Assembly (NCBI GenBank): GCA_965230065.1
Contig: OZ245942.1
Location: 3,720,001 to 3,784,000 of the forward strand
From: G965230065 sp965230065
GTDB lineage: Bacteria; Bacteroidota; Bacteroidia; Cytophagales; Cyclobacteriaceae
DNA: 64,000 nucleotides
Direction of reading: 5' to 3'
Translations under genes and position numbers: made by a program
The notes under the pieces: generated by a model
The model's input: the letters and a program-made list of their open reading frames with translations, nothing else
Told to the model about the DNA's origin: nothing
Database searches by the model: none
Shown here: piece after piece, positions 34,291 to 44,300 of the stretch
Numbering within the stretch: the first letter of the stretch is position 1
Layout: every line of letters begins with the position of its first letter

Positions 34291-35382
34291 ATGAACGAGA
34301 TAGCTACCACACACAAAACTGACAGGCAAACTGTACTAACTTATCTGTCTAACCAGCCGAGGAAGCAACTCCCTTTGATAGCCGAGCCTTTTTCAAAGCA
34401 ATTTGCTGATATTCGGTCGCTGAATACCTGGATACAGAATGAACATACATTTATCAAAAACCAGTTGAAAACGTATGGTGCCATCCTATTCAGAAATTTT
34501 AACGTAAATACGCCCACAGCATTTGAGGCTGTTGCCAAGGCCATTAACCCAAACCTGAAAAACGACTACCTGGGTACCTCGCCCCGCAACAAACGCACGG
34601 AATACGTTTTCTCGGCCAGTGAACTGCCCAACTTCTACCCAATTCCCCAGCATTGTGAAATGAGCTTCATGGACAATCCGCCTCGCCGCTTGTTCTTTTA
34701 CTGTGCTGAAGCTCCAGAAAGGGGAGGGGAAACACCCCTGGTAGACTTCCGCAAGGTATATCAGCAGCTTGACCCAAAAATCAGGGAGGCGTTTCTCACC
34801 AAAGGCATCCGTAGCATCCGTAATTATGACGGCCCCCGCACCCGCTCACTGTTTGACATCTGGAAACTGAAGCGATGGGATCAAATGTTTTCATCGGACA
34901 ATAAGGAAGAAGTAGAAAAAATTTGCCAGGCGCACCAAATGCAATTCCAGTGGAAACCCAATGACAGGCTGGCTTTAATCAATGAGCAGCCCGCCATGCG
35001 CAAACACCCCGAAACCGGGGAGCATGTTTGGTTCAATCACTTACAGGTTTTTCATGTGGATGCTGCCCGGCTGGAATACAAGAAGATTGCACAACGGCAA
35101 AAAACCTTGCGAACCCATCTGATTCGTCATGCACTTTCGGTAATGACATTCATTAAAAAGTTGACGAATAAATCAGAAAACCTGGCTATGCACTCTACGT
35201 TTGGTGATGGTGCAGAAATTCCGGTGGCATACCTGCGCCACCTGGGCGATGTAATTTGGGACAATATGCAGTTTTTCCAATGGCAAAAAGGGGATGTACT
35301 CGCCATTGACAATTTCAGTACTTCTCACGGCCGCATGCCCTACATAGGCCCGCGAGATATTATGGTGTGTTGGTCTGCTTAA
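34291..35382 (+). CDS. TauD/TfdA family Fe(II)/2-oxoglutarate dioxygenase
   Basis: A 363-residue cytoplasmic enzyme of the TauD/TfdA clavaminate-synthase-like superfamily. The iron ligands are His121 and Glu123 in PQHCEMSF (an HxE variant of HxD) and distal His346 in TSHGRMPY. An Arg about nine residues later (GPRDIMVCW) would bind 2-oxoglutarate. The block RLFFYCAEAPERGGETPLVD is the family's classic central motif. The HxE form occurs in SyrP-like and other secondary-metabolite hydroxylases, so the substrate could be an amino acid, a sulfonate or a peptidyl intermediate. The neighbourhood gives no decisive hint. Confidence 0.86.
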   Translation: MNEIATTHKTDRQTVLTYLSNQPRKQLPLIAEPFSKQFADIRSLNTWIQNEHTFIKNQLKTYGAILFRNFNVNTPTAFEAVAKAINPNLKNDYLGTSPRNKRTEYVFSASELPNFYPIPQHCEMSFMDNPPRRLFFYCAEAPERGGETPLVDFRKVYQQLDPKIREAFLTKGIRSIRNYDGPRTRSLFDIWKLKRWDQMFSSDNKEEVEKICQAHQMQFQWKPNDRLALINEQPAMRKHPETGEHVWFNHLQVFHVDAARLEYKKIAQRQKTLRTHLIRHALSVMTFIKKLTNKSENLAMHSTFGDGAEIPVAYLRHLGDVIWDNMQFFQWQKGDVLAIDNFSTSHGRMPYIGPRDIMVCWSA

Positions 35383-35399
35383 AAAAGATACACCGGAGA

Positions 35400-35417
35400 G
35401 CGGACATCCCTGTCCGC
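35400..35417. repeat. Palindromic hairpin between convergent genes (CGGACA family)
   Basis: GCGGACA tccc TGTCCGC, a perfect 7-bp stem with a 4-nt loop, sits in the 36-bp gap between the convergent dioxygenase and winged-helix genes. The same core recurs at 58250-58271 with a 9-bp stem. It may act as a two-way terminator. Confidence 0.6.
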
Positions 35418-35418
35418 C

Positions 35419-36681
35419 TTACTCTTCCTCACTCCCAACTTGCCAAATATTCAAATCAGGCGAAAGCGCACGGAGGTGTACAATTTCCGTATCAAACTCT
35501 GTGCGGTCAATCCCCTGTGCCCTGAACAGTATCTCAAAACAAGAAGGAAGGCTGTCATACTGTGCCAACATTTGATTTTCTATCCTTTGCAGCCATTCAG
35601 GGTCGGTCAGGTTTTTAACCGATTGTAGCACACCTGTATCCTGAAATCCTGAAAAAATAAAAATAAAGTTGTTTTTTGGCCCCGGAAACTTGGCTACCAG
35701 TCCATAGTCCGTATGGTACGCATTTGCCGATCCTGTTTGAATAAATTCTTTTGTATTACCATTTTCATCGGTAATGCTTAGTATGGGGGCTGGTGCTTCA
35801 GTATATGTAATAGGTGTTGTTTCAAAATATTGCTCTAATACGCCCATCGTTTTGAACAGGCCGATAAAAATAATATTGTATTGCTGCAAATCTTCTGAAG
35901 TTAATCGTGACATCACACGCATGTCAAATGTTTTTTGTGCTCCTATCAATACCGGTATGATATCTTTCAGGCTGTATGCATTATTTTTAATAAGGTGTGT
36001 ATAGTTTGTATTACTGATTTTTGACTCGAAATCTGGGTGCTCACTAAAAAAAGATGCCAGGTCTGATGCCGAATTGATAGAAACATCTCGGATAACCCTG
36101 TTTTTTTTCAATTCTTCTGAGTATTCCTGAAATACAAACAAACCACCTAACACAATCAGCACAGGTTTTGGGGAAGAAAGTATATCACCCCATAGGGCAT
36201 TGTCAGGAGCTACAGGCTGATAAGTTTTCACCACAGCTTCTTTTTGTTGCCATAAAAAATAGTTCCCACCCAAAGCGAGCAGTAGCAGTATGAACAAGCT
36301 TGCTATTACCTGGGGCGAATAAAAATGCTGCAAGGTAAAAGCTTTGACCTTTTGCCTTGCCGAAAACTCAACTTTGTAACTCCCTTTGGGAATTCTCAGC
36401 CGGATATCATCTTTTTTCCCTTCCGTCAGGTAGTACTCCTGCAACTTTTTTCGAAGGTTGTAAATATTCACCCGTACCAAAGTACTCTCGGCCGGATTAA
36501 AAGATTCATCTTTTCCAAATACCTCTATGGCAATGGTGGTTTCTTTGGGAACTTCTCCTTTCAAAGCACAATCTGTCAGGTACAGCAAGAGGTGCTGATA
36601 CACTTTAGAATTGCTGAAAGTCTCACTCTCACCAACTTTCAGGGCAGTTGAACGATACAGGGATGACGGATATTGAGGCAT
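35419..36681 (-). CDS. Membrane-anchored winged-helix transcriptional regulator
   Basis: A 420-residue protein with a cytoplasmic N-terminal winged helix. The segment ETFSNSKVYQHLLLYLTDCALKGEVPKETTIAIEVFGKDESFNPAESTLVRVNIYNLRKKLQEYY, here quoted by its key parts FSNSKV, IAIEVFGKDESF and VRVNIYNLRKKL, is the OmpR/ToxR-like domain seen in many one-component regulators, ending in the RIPKGSY turn. A single transmembrane helix follows at about residues 127-147 (VIASLFILLLLALGGNYFL). The 270-residue outer part is uncharacterised. It is transcribed away from the first PSD1/DUF1501 pair, whose upstream region holds overlapping palindromes, so control of that cluster in response to a periplasmic signal is a reasonable inference. 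Confidence 0.72.
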   Translation of the reverse strand: MPQYPSSLYRSTALKVGESETFSNSKVYQHLLLYLTDCALKGEVPKETTIAIEVFGKDESFNPAESTLVRVNIYNLRKKLQEYYLTEGKKDDIRLRIPKGSYKVEFSARQKVKAFTLQHFYSPQVIASLFILLLLALGGNYFLWQQKEAVVKTYQPVAPDNALWGDILSSPKPVLIVLGGLFVFQEYSEELKKNRVIRDVSINSASDLASFFSEHPDFESKISNTNYTHLIKNNAYSLKDIIPVLIGAQKTFDMRVMSRLTSEDLQQYNIIFIGLFKTMGVLEQYFETTPITYTEAPAPILSITDENGNTKEFIQTGSANAYHTDYGLVAKFPGPKNNFIFIFSGFQDTGVLQSVKNLTDPEWLQRIENQMLAQYDSLPSCFEILFRAQGIDRTEFDTEIVHLRALSPDLNIWQVGSEEE

Positions 36682-36723
36682 ATAGGCAAAAATGCAAATA
36701 AATCACTATTTCATCAGGCTTTT

Positions 36724-36747
36724 AACTGTTAAAAAACAGTTTTTAAC
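36724..36747. promoter_or_regulatory. Overlapping palindromes in the divergent regulator/PSD1 region
   Basis: AACTGTT-N4-AACAGTT at 36724-36741 overlaps GTTAAAAA-N4-TTTTTAAC at 36728-36747. Both are perfect inverted repeats and lie 43 bp upstream of the winged-helix gene and 123 bp upstream of the PSD1 gene. An operator is the likeliest role. Confidence 0.5.
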
Positions 36748-36869
36748 TTACGAAAGCGCCTGATATCTGCTATATTGAGGTATCAAGTGGTTGTAGTGTT
36801 ATTGATTAATGTTATTGGCTCATACTCAAAACGTATAACCATTTACAATTAACGAATATTTAGGCATAC

Positions 36870-39746
36870 ATGAGATTAAAAAAGCAAATAGGGTTTATCA
36901 TAACATTAGCATTGTTGATCGTTGGCTATGGCATTTATCATTTCTCAGCTAACGAACAAGTTGATTACAGCACCCAAATCAAACCCATCCTGAACAGGGA
37001 ATGCCTGGCTTGTCACGGGGGGGTGAAGAAAAGCGGGGGCTTTAGCCTGTTGTTTGAAAAGGAAGCCATGGATACCACGGAGTCTGGCAAATATGCCATC
37101 ATCCCGGGCAATGCCGAAGAAAGTGAAATGATCCGTCGCCTGGTCCACCATGACCCCGAAGAGCGCATGCCGCTGGAAAGTGAACCCCTGCCCAAAGAGG
37201 AAATAGATTTGCTCAAACGCTGGATCAACCAGGGTGCGAAATGGGGTGAGCACTGGGCGTATGTAAAACCAGAAAAAGTAACCCCGCCCACCGTAGAAAC
37301 CGCCCAGGCCAGCACTGGCGATGCTATAACAGAAGTTTGGAAAAAGAATGTTATTGATAAATTTATTTTGACAAAGCTGCAGGATGAAGGCTTTAAACCA
37401 TCACCACAGGCCGATTGTGCAACCCTTATCCGCCGGGTGTCATTAGACTTAACAGGCCTGCCTCCCACGCCTGAAGAAGTAGAAGCGTTTTGCAGTAATT
37501 ACTCTTTGGAAACCTATGAAAAACTGGTAGACCGGCTGCTGGATTCTCCTGCCTATGGAGAACGCTGGGCATCTATGTGGATGGACATGGCCCGCTATGC
37601 CGATACCAAAGGGTATGAGCGCGACCCGCATAGGGAAATCTGGAAGTACCGTGACTGGCTTATCAAAGCATTTAATGAAGACAAACCTTTTGACGAATTT
37701 ACGATTGAGCAACTGGCTGGAGATTTGCTGCCCAATCCTACTCCTGACCAGTACATCGCCACCGCCTTTCACCGAAATACCATGAACAATGATGAAGGAG
37801 GAACAGATAACGAAGAGTTCCGTGTAGCGGCCGTTATCGACAGGGTGAACACTACCTGGGAAGTGTGGCAGGGCACAACGTTTTCCTGCGTGCAATGCCA
37901 TAGTCACCCGTATGATCCTTTTACCCATGAAGATTACTACGAATCTTATGCCTTCTTCAACAATACACGGGATGAAGATACTTATACAGACGCACCCAAT
38001 TATAAAATTTATGAGCAGGAAGAAGATGAACAAAAAATAAAAGAAGTCAAAAACTGGATAACCGCAAAAGCTGAGGGGAATGAGGTGGAAAAAACCAGGA
38101 CGATGAAAGATTTTGAGCAGTTGATCCACATCACCGAACCAAAAATATTTGCCCATAACTTTGACTCCCTTACCAAGGGTACGCACGCTGATACCAAATT
38201 CCTCAAAATGTACGATAAGGGGTATTGTTATCTGGATAACTTTGTCATCGGCAACAAAACGCAGTTGCTCATCAATTACAGTTGGGCAAAACCAGGTCAA
38301 ATCCAGATTAGAAAAGGTGGTACTGAGGGGGAAGTGGTTAAAGAGATACGGCTGAGTGGAAAAGAAAAGGGAATCATCGCTTATGATTTGCCGGTGGTAA
38401 ATGCACCACACGATTTGTATTTCACATTCCGTAATGATAAAGGAGAAAGAGACGTATGCCAGTTGAGTTGGCTCTTGTTCCATGAACCGCTCCCCGGAGA
38501 AGGCCAAAAGGGATATGCATCTGTTCAAAATACTTTTTTGGAAATATTAAATGCCAATCCGCAGCAAACACCCATTTTGGCAGAAAATCCTGAAGATTAT
38601 CATCGGGAATCCTACATGTTCGTACGGGGCAACTGGCTGGTACATGGCAAAGAAGTACAGCCAGGCGTGCCTGCCACACTGCATAATTTTCCTGAAGATG
38701 CACCCCGCAACCGCCTTGGCTTTGCCCAATGGCTGGTAAGTAAAGAAAACCCACTAACAGCCAGGGTAATGGTCAACCGCTTCTGGGAACAGTTGTTTGG
38801 TATTGGTATTGTCGAAACCGTAGAAGATTTTGGTTCTCAGGGGGCGCCGCCTTCCCACCCGCAGTTACTTGATTGGCTGGCTGTGCAATTTATGCAAGAG
38901 TACGATTGGAGCATGAAACAATTATTGAAAACCATGGTGATGTCAGCCACTTACCGCCAGTCTTCCGAAGCCTCTGCCGAACTGCTGGCCCTTGACCCGG
39001 CCAACCGCATGCTGGCAAGAGGCCCCCGGGTGCGCTTATCTGCCGAGCAGGTGCGCGACCAGGCACTGGTCGTAGGCAATCTGCTTTCTGATAAAATGTA
39101 TGGAGAGAGTGTAATGCCGCCCCAGCCACCGGGTGTGTGGCAGGTAGTATATAACGGGGGCAAATGGGTACAAAGCGAAGGCGAAGACCGCTACCGTCGT
39201 GCCGTGTATACGTACTGGCGAAGAACAAGCCCGTACCCTTCCATGGTTTCCTTTGATGCCCCCAGCCGTGAATTTTGCAGCACCCGTCGGATAAGGACAA
39301 ATACGCCTCTACAGGCATTGGTTACTTTGAATGACCCGGTGTATGTGGAAGCCGCACAAGGCCTGGGCGCACAAATGAAAAGGACAACCGGTGATGTGGA
39401 AGAACAAATAAAGTTTGGATATAAACGGGCCATGTTTCAGGAAATAGCTGATAATAAACTGAATGAACTGCTCAGCTTATATAATGATGTAGACCAATAC
39501 TTTGAAGAAAATCCTGAAGAAATAGATAAAATGCTGGCCGACCCGGCAGCCGCCTTTAACATACCAGAAGAAGATGAAACGGATGAAGGCGAAGGCATGG
39601 AAGAAGAAATAGATATGGAAGTACCGGAAACCGAAGAAGCTGAACAGCGATGGCCTTGTGAAGGAAAAGATTGCCAGGAACTGGCCTCCTTCACCGTAGT
39701 AGCCAACGCCATCATGAATTTAGATGAATTTATTACCAAAGAATAA
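36870..39746 (+). CDS. PSD1/planctomycete cytochrome C protein with DUF1549, CBM6-like and DUF1553 domains
   Basis: A 958-residue exported protein with one N-terminal hydrophobic helix (IGFIITLALLIVGYGIYHF). Residues 35-125 form a cytochrome-c-like domain with one CxxCH motif (CLACHGG), followed by PGNAEES and a WINQGAKW end. DUF1549 follows (RRVSLDLTGLPPTPEEV, then ERWASMWMDMARYADTKGYE, then CVQCHSHPYDPF, another CxxCH). Residues about 425-555 look like a CBM6-type sugar-binding module (YDKGYCYLDNF, IQIRKGG, HDLYFTF). DUF1553 follows (RVMVNRFWEQLFGIGIVETVEDFG, then SATYRQSS and RGPRVRLSAEQVRDQAL). An unusual very acidic stretch lies at residues 873-925. The DUF1501 gene overlaps its stop by one base. 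The functions of these domains are not established. A role in surface polysaccharide breakdown is inferred. Confidence 0.9.
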   Translation: MRLKKQIGFIITLALLIVGYGIYHFSANEQVDYSTQIKPILNRECLACHGGVKKSGGFSLLFEKEAMDTTESGKYAIIPGNAEESEMIRRLVHHDPEERMPLESEPLPKEEIDLLKRWINQGAKWGEHWAYVKPEKVTPPTVETAQASTGDAITEVWKKNVIDKFILTKLQDEGFKPSPQADCATLIRRVSLDLTGLPPTPEEVEAFCSNYSLETYEKLVDRLLDSPAYGERWASMWMDMARYADTKGYERDPHREIWKYRDWLIKAFNEDKPFDEFTIEQLAGDLLPNPTPDQYIATAFHRNTMNNDEGGTDNEEFRVAAVIDRVNTTWEVWQGTTFSCVQCHSHPYDPFTHEDYYESYAFFNNTRDEDTYTDAPNYKIYEQEEDEQKIKEVKNWITAKAEGNEVEKTRTMKDFEQLIHITEPKIFAHNFDSLTKGTHADTKFLKMYDKGYCYLDNFVIGNKTQLLINYSWAKPGQIQIRKGGTEGEVVKEIRLSGKEKGIIAYDLPVVNAPHDLYFTFRNDKGERDVCQLSWLLFHEPLPGEGQKGYASVQNTFLEILNANPQQTPILAENPEDYHRESYMFVRGNWLVHGKEVQPGVPATLHNFPEDAPRNRLGFAQWLVSKENPLTARVMVNRFWEQLFGIGIVETVEDFGSQGAPPSHPQLLDWLAVQFMQEYDWSMKQLLKTMVMSATYRQSSEASAELLALDPANRMLARGPRVRLSAEQVRDQALVVGNLLSDKMYGESVMPPQPPGVWQVVYNGGKWVQSEGEDRYRRAVYTYWRRTSPYPSMVSFDAPSREFCSTRRIRTNTPLQALVTLNDPVYVEAAQGLGAQMKRTTGDVEEQIKFGYKRAMFQEIADNKLNELLSLYNDVDQYFEENPEEIDKMLADPAAAFNIPEEDETDEGEGMEEEIDMEVPETEEAEQRWPCEGKDCQELASFTVVANAIMNLDEFITKE

Positions 39747-41227
39747 TGAAACTCTTAAAAGAACTACAAGAAGCCCACTTAAGCCAAGTAACCCGCCGAC
39801 ACTTTTTGCGGGAGTGTACCACCGGCATGGGCACCATCGCCCTGGCTTCACTCATCGGCTGCGACCCTTTTTCCCAAAAGGAAACCGCCAAACTACCCGA
39901 ACTGGTCAATCCCATGGCTCCCAAGTCATCCCATTTTGCACCCAAGGCCAAGCGGATTATTTATCTGCACATGGCAGGGGCGCCTTCCCAGTTGGAGCTT
40001 TTTGATTACAAGCCCGAACTGATGAAGCTGGACGGCAAAGACTGCCCCGATTCTTTCCTGAAAGGAAAACGTTTTGCTTTCATCCAGGGCGTGCCCCAAA
40101 TGCTCGGCCCCCAGGCTTCTTTCAAGCAGTACGGACAATCAGGTACCTGGCTTTCCGAGCACCTGCCACATTTCTCAGAAATGGCAGATGAGGTTGCTAT
40201 CTTGAAGGCCATGCATACCGATGAGTTTAATCATGCCCCGGCCCAGCTATTGTTACATACAGGAGGGCCACGTTTGGGACGCCCAAGTATGGGTTCATGG
40301 GTTACGTATGGTTTGGGTACAGAAAATGATAATCTGCCGGGCTACATCGTATTGGTTTCAGGTGGAAAAACGCCCTCTGCCGGAAAAAGTGTATGGGGTT
40401 CTGGTTTCCTGCCCACGGTGTATCAGGGTGTGCAATGCCGCTCCAAAGGTGACCCTGTGTTGTATGTATCCAATCCCGAGGGCATGAACCGTGATATTCG
40501 GAAACGTACGATTGAGTCTATCAACAAAATCAATCAGGAACAGTTCAATGAGGTGAAAGACCCGGAAATTCTGTCCCGTATATCGCAGTATGAAATGGCT
40601 TTCCGTATGCAGGTTTCCGTGCCGGAAGTGATGGATATTTCTGAGGAGCCTGAATACATTCATGAAATGTACGGTACCGAGCCAGGTAAGTCATCTTTTG
40701 CCAATAACTGCCTGCTGGCTCGAAGGCTTATTGAAAATGATGTGCGTTTTGTACAACTCTTTGACTGGGGGTGGGATTCGCATGGTACCAATGCTTATAA
40801 TTCACTGGATGCCGGGTTTGGCGATTATGTAGCCCGGGTAGACAAGCCCATGACAGCCTTATTGAAAGACCTGAAACAAAGGGGCTTGCTGGAAGAAACA
40901 CTGGTAGTGTGGGGTGGTGAATTTGGCCGTACCCCCATGCAGGAAAACCGCGGAGGGGTGAAAATGCCCTTCAAAGGCCGCGACCACCACGCCGAAGCAT
41001 TCTCCATGTGGATGGCCGGGGGAGGCGTAAAACCAGGCGTTACCTACGGCGAGACCGATGAATTTGGCTACTACGGCGTAAAAGACCGCACCCATGTGCA
41101 CGACTTGCAGGCAACTATTTTACATCTGATGGGCATGGACCACGAAAAGCTAATCTACCACTTCCAGGGCCGCGACTTCCGGCTTACGGATGTACATGGG
41201 CATGTGGTGAAGGATGTATTGGCTTAG
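39746..41227 (+). CDS. DUF1501 family exported protein (first pair)
   Basis: A 493-residue protein with a twin-arginine signal (TRRHFLRECTTGMGTIALASLIGC), so folded export by Tat is likely. The Cys at the end resembles a lipobox. DUF1501 belongs to the alkaline-phosphatase/sulfatase-like fold: FAPKAKRIIYLHMAGAPSQLELFDYKP, then WLSEHLPHFSEMADEVAILKAMHT, GGEFGRTPM and GRDHHAEAFSMWMAGGG are landmarks, and the end LTDVHGHVVKDVLA is shared almost exactly with the second copy. The enzymatic activity is unproven. ATG overlaps the TAA of the upstream gene (TAATG), which implies translational coupling and a joint function with the PSD1 protein. Confidence 0.92.
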   Translation: MKLLKELQEAHLSQVTRRHFLRECTTGMGTIALASLIGCDPFSQKETAKLPELVNPMAPKSSHFAPKAKRIIYLHMAGAPSQLELFDYKPELMKLDGKDCPDSFLKGKRFAFIQGVPQMLGPQASFKQYGQSGTWLSEHLPHFSEMADEVAILKAMHTDEFNHAPAQLLLHTGGPRLGRPSMGSWVTYGLGTENDNLPGYIVLVSGGKTPSAGKSVWGSGFLPTVYQGVQCRSKGDPVLYVSNPEGMNRDIRKRTIESINKINQEQFNEVKDPEILSRISQYEMAFRMQVSVPEVMDISEEPEYIHEMYGTEPGKSSFANNCLLARRLIENDVRFVQLFDWGWDSHGTNAYNSLDAGFGDYVARVDKPMTALLKDLKQRGLLEETLVVWGGEFGRTPMQENRGGVKMPFKGRDHHAEAFSMWMAGGGVKPGVTYGETDEFGYYGVKDRTHVHDLQATILHLMGMDHEKLIYHFQGRDFRLTDVHGHVVKDVLA

Positions 41228-41240
41228 AAAATTACGTTGT

Positions 41241-41259
41241 CCCCGGACTTGTTCCGGGG
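41241..41259. repeat. CCCCGGA/TCCGGGG hairpin after the first DUF1501 gene
   Basis: A perfect 7-bp stem CCCCGGA/TCCGGGG with a 5-nt loop, 13 bp after the DUF1501 stop and followed by CCTCC. A near-identical hairpin follows the second DUF1501 gene at 46505-46525. No T tract is present. Confidence 0.6.
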
Positions 41260-41324
41260 CCTCCTCAATAAACACAGCATGCTAATAATTACCCGCAAGT
41301 CAAAGTTTCACTCAAATTAGAAAC

Positions 41325-44300
41325 TTGCTTGGTGATAAACTAAAGTTGCAAATGCAAAACAGAAACATAATAAAAACTAAGCTACCTATCATTTACACCC
41401 TCGCCTTGTGTATGTCTATACCCATGGCTTGTGTCCTCACAAGACATCAGCAAAGGTCTGTGCGGACCGGCTTCTCGGCGACACAGCCCTTGGTTATAAG
41501 TAGGTTTTTACTTCAATGCGCCCTAATACTTTGGATAGCTATGCTGCTGCTCGGGGCATGTTCTCCAAAAAAAGTAGAATTCCCCTCTGAAGTAGAAGCA
41601 AAACTCCCTGAAAAGATAGACTTCAACTACCACATCAAACCCATTCTTTCTGACCGCTGCTTTGCCTGCCACGGGCCGGATGAAAACAAAATAGAAGGTG
41701 GCCTGCGCCTGGATATACCTGATAGTGCATTTGTGGCATTGGGGGAAGAGAAAGACCATTATGCCATTGTGCCGGGCAATACAGCCAAAAGTGAACTCTT
41801 TCACCGCATTACTTCAGACGATGCCGAAGTAAAGATGCCCCCGACCGAATCTAACCTTACCCTTTCTGAACTGGAAGTGGCCATGCTGACGAGGTGGATA
41901 GAACAGGGGGCGGAATACAAACCGCACTGGTCTTTCATTGCACCAGAAAAAGTTGAAGTGCCTGAAGTTACTGAGCAAGATTGGCCGAAAAATTCTATTG
42001 ATAATTTTGTGCTGGTACGGTTAGAAAGAGAAAACCTTTCTCCTGCCCCCGAAGCCAACAAAGTACAACTGCTCCGCAGAGTAACCTTTGACCTTACCGG
42101 GTTGCCGCCTACGCTGGAAGAAATTGACGCTTTTCTGGCCGATACTTCGCCCAACGCTTACGAAAAAGTGGTAGACCGCCTGCTGGCTTCTTCCCAATAT
42201 GGAGAACGTATGGCGCTGGAATGGATGGACGTAGCCCGGTATGCCGATTCGCACGGTTACCATGCCGATGGATACCGCCGCATGTGGCCCTGGCGCGACT
42301 GGGTAATCAAAGCGTTTAACGAAAACCTGCCTTACGATAAATTTGTTACCTGGCAAATGGCGGGCGACTTATTGCCTGATGCTACGCAGGAACAAATATT
42401 GGCGACAGGGTTTCACCGTAACCACCCAGCCAGTTCGGAGTCGGGCATTGTACCGGAAGAATACAGGTTGGAGAATGTTTTTGACAGGACTAACACCACA
42501 GCCAAAGCCTTCCTTGGCCTTACGCTTGAATGCGCCCGTTGCCATGACCACAAATATGATCCTATTTCCCAGAAAGAATACTTCCAGTTTTCTGCTTTCT
42601 TTAACAATGTAGACGAGCTGGGCATGATTTCCAACGATGGGAACGCAGCACCCACCATGCCGCTGATGAGTGAGGAAGTGGCAGACAAAGTAGACTACAT
42701 CCGAAATAACATTGCTACCAAAGAAGAAAAGCTGGAACAATATGCACAGAAAGTATTGCAGCAACAAAATGTGCAAAATGTAAAGGTGAACCCCAATTTC
42801 CTCCAACAAGGACTGGTCGGGCATTATCCGCTGGATAATATAACGGATAACAAAACGCCTAACAAGGCTGGCTCACGCACCCAGGCTACGGTGAGTGGTG
42901 ACGTTGCCGTGGAAGATGGACATCAGGGTGGGGCGGTACGGTTCAGCAGTGAATACGATTTCTTATCCCTGGAAGACGTAGGTGATTTTGAGCGGACCGA
43001 ACCATTCTCTATTGGCGTGTGGGTACACCCGGATGTGAAAGAAGAATATACAGTGATTATTGGTAATGCAGGGTCTAAAAACCCGCACTGGCGGGGGTAT
43101 GAAATGTTTTTAGATGCCGATAACCGGGTGAGTGTACGCCTTACCCACGACCTGCCCGGCCACTGCCTGTATGTAACCACCTCGGATAGCATTCCTGTGA
43201 AAAAGTGGAGCCACCTGATGTTTACCTACGATGGTTCCAGCAAGGCGGCTGGCATCAAAGTGTATATCAATGGAAAGCAGGCTACAGCAAAAACGCATCA
43301 GGATCACCTCTATAAAAGTATCCGCACCATTGATAATTATTTGAACACAAAGCCCAGCCCCATCCGGGTAGGGCGAAGTTACAGGGGAGCGGTGGATGTT
43401 GGCCTTTTTGATGGCACCATAGACGAAATACGGGTGTATAACCGCATGCTTACCGGGCTTGAAATAGCCGGCATTGTGGACAACCGCTTTTGGGAAAACA
43501 AAGCTTATGAGGCATTAAACCAGGAAGAGAGAGCCCTGTTGGCAGCTTATCATTTACAACAAAAGGATGCGGAATATCAGCAACTTTCCAATGAATTAAC
43601 CGCCCTTAGAAAGGAAGAACATGCTATGTTAGATACCGTGCCTGAAATTATGGTGATGCGGGAAATGGACCCGCCCCGCAAAACATTTATCCTGGACCGG
43701 GGCGTATACGACGCGCCCACAGAAGAAGTACAGCCCGGAACGCTCTCTGATGTATTGCCCTTTTCCGAAGAGCTGCCTCCCAACCGTTTGGGATTGTCCC
43801 GCTGGATGCTGAATGAGGAGAACCCCCTGACGGCCAGGGTAACCGTGAACCGCTACTGGCACTTGCTGTTTGGGCGGGGCATTGTGGGTACTTTGGAAGA
43901 CTTCGGCAACCAGGGCGATTTGCCTACCCACCCTGAGCTGCTGGACTGGCTGGCGGTAGAATTCATGGAATCGGGTTGGGACTTAAAAGCTTTGATGCGC
44001 CTGATGGTAACTTCGGCTACGTATCGCCAATCTTCCGTTGCCGGAAAAGAATTGCAGGAAAAAGACCCGAATAATGAATTACTGGCCCGTGGCCCCCGCC
44101 ACCGCCTGCCCGCTGAGATGATACGGGATAACGCGCTGGTAGCCAGTGGGCTGATGGTAGATAAAATTGGCGGCCCCAGCGTAAAAACCTACCAGCCCGA
44201 AGGCTTGTGGAGCAAAACCCACTTCTCCCGGTTGCTGGTAAACTACGAGGCGGACAAAGGGGAAAAACTGTACCGCCGGAGCCTGTACACCTTCATCCGC

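Noticed and set aside
37449..38528. A 359-codon minus-strand frame opposite the first PSD1 gene
   Set aside because: It is the complement of a well-supported coding region with domains throughout. The translated product has no family features.
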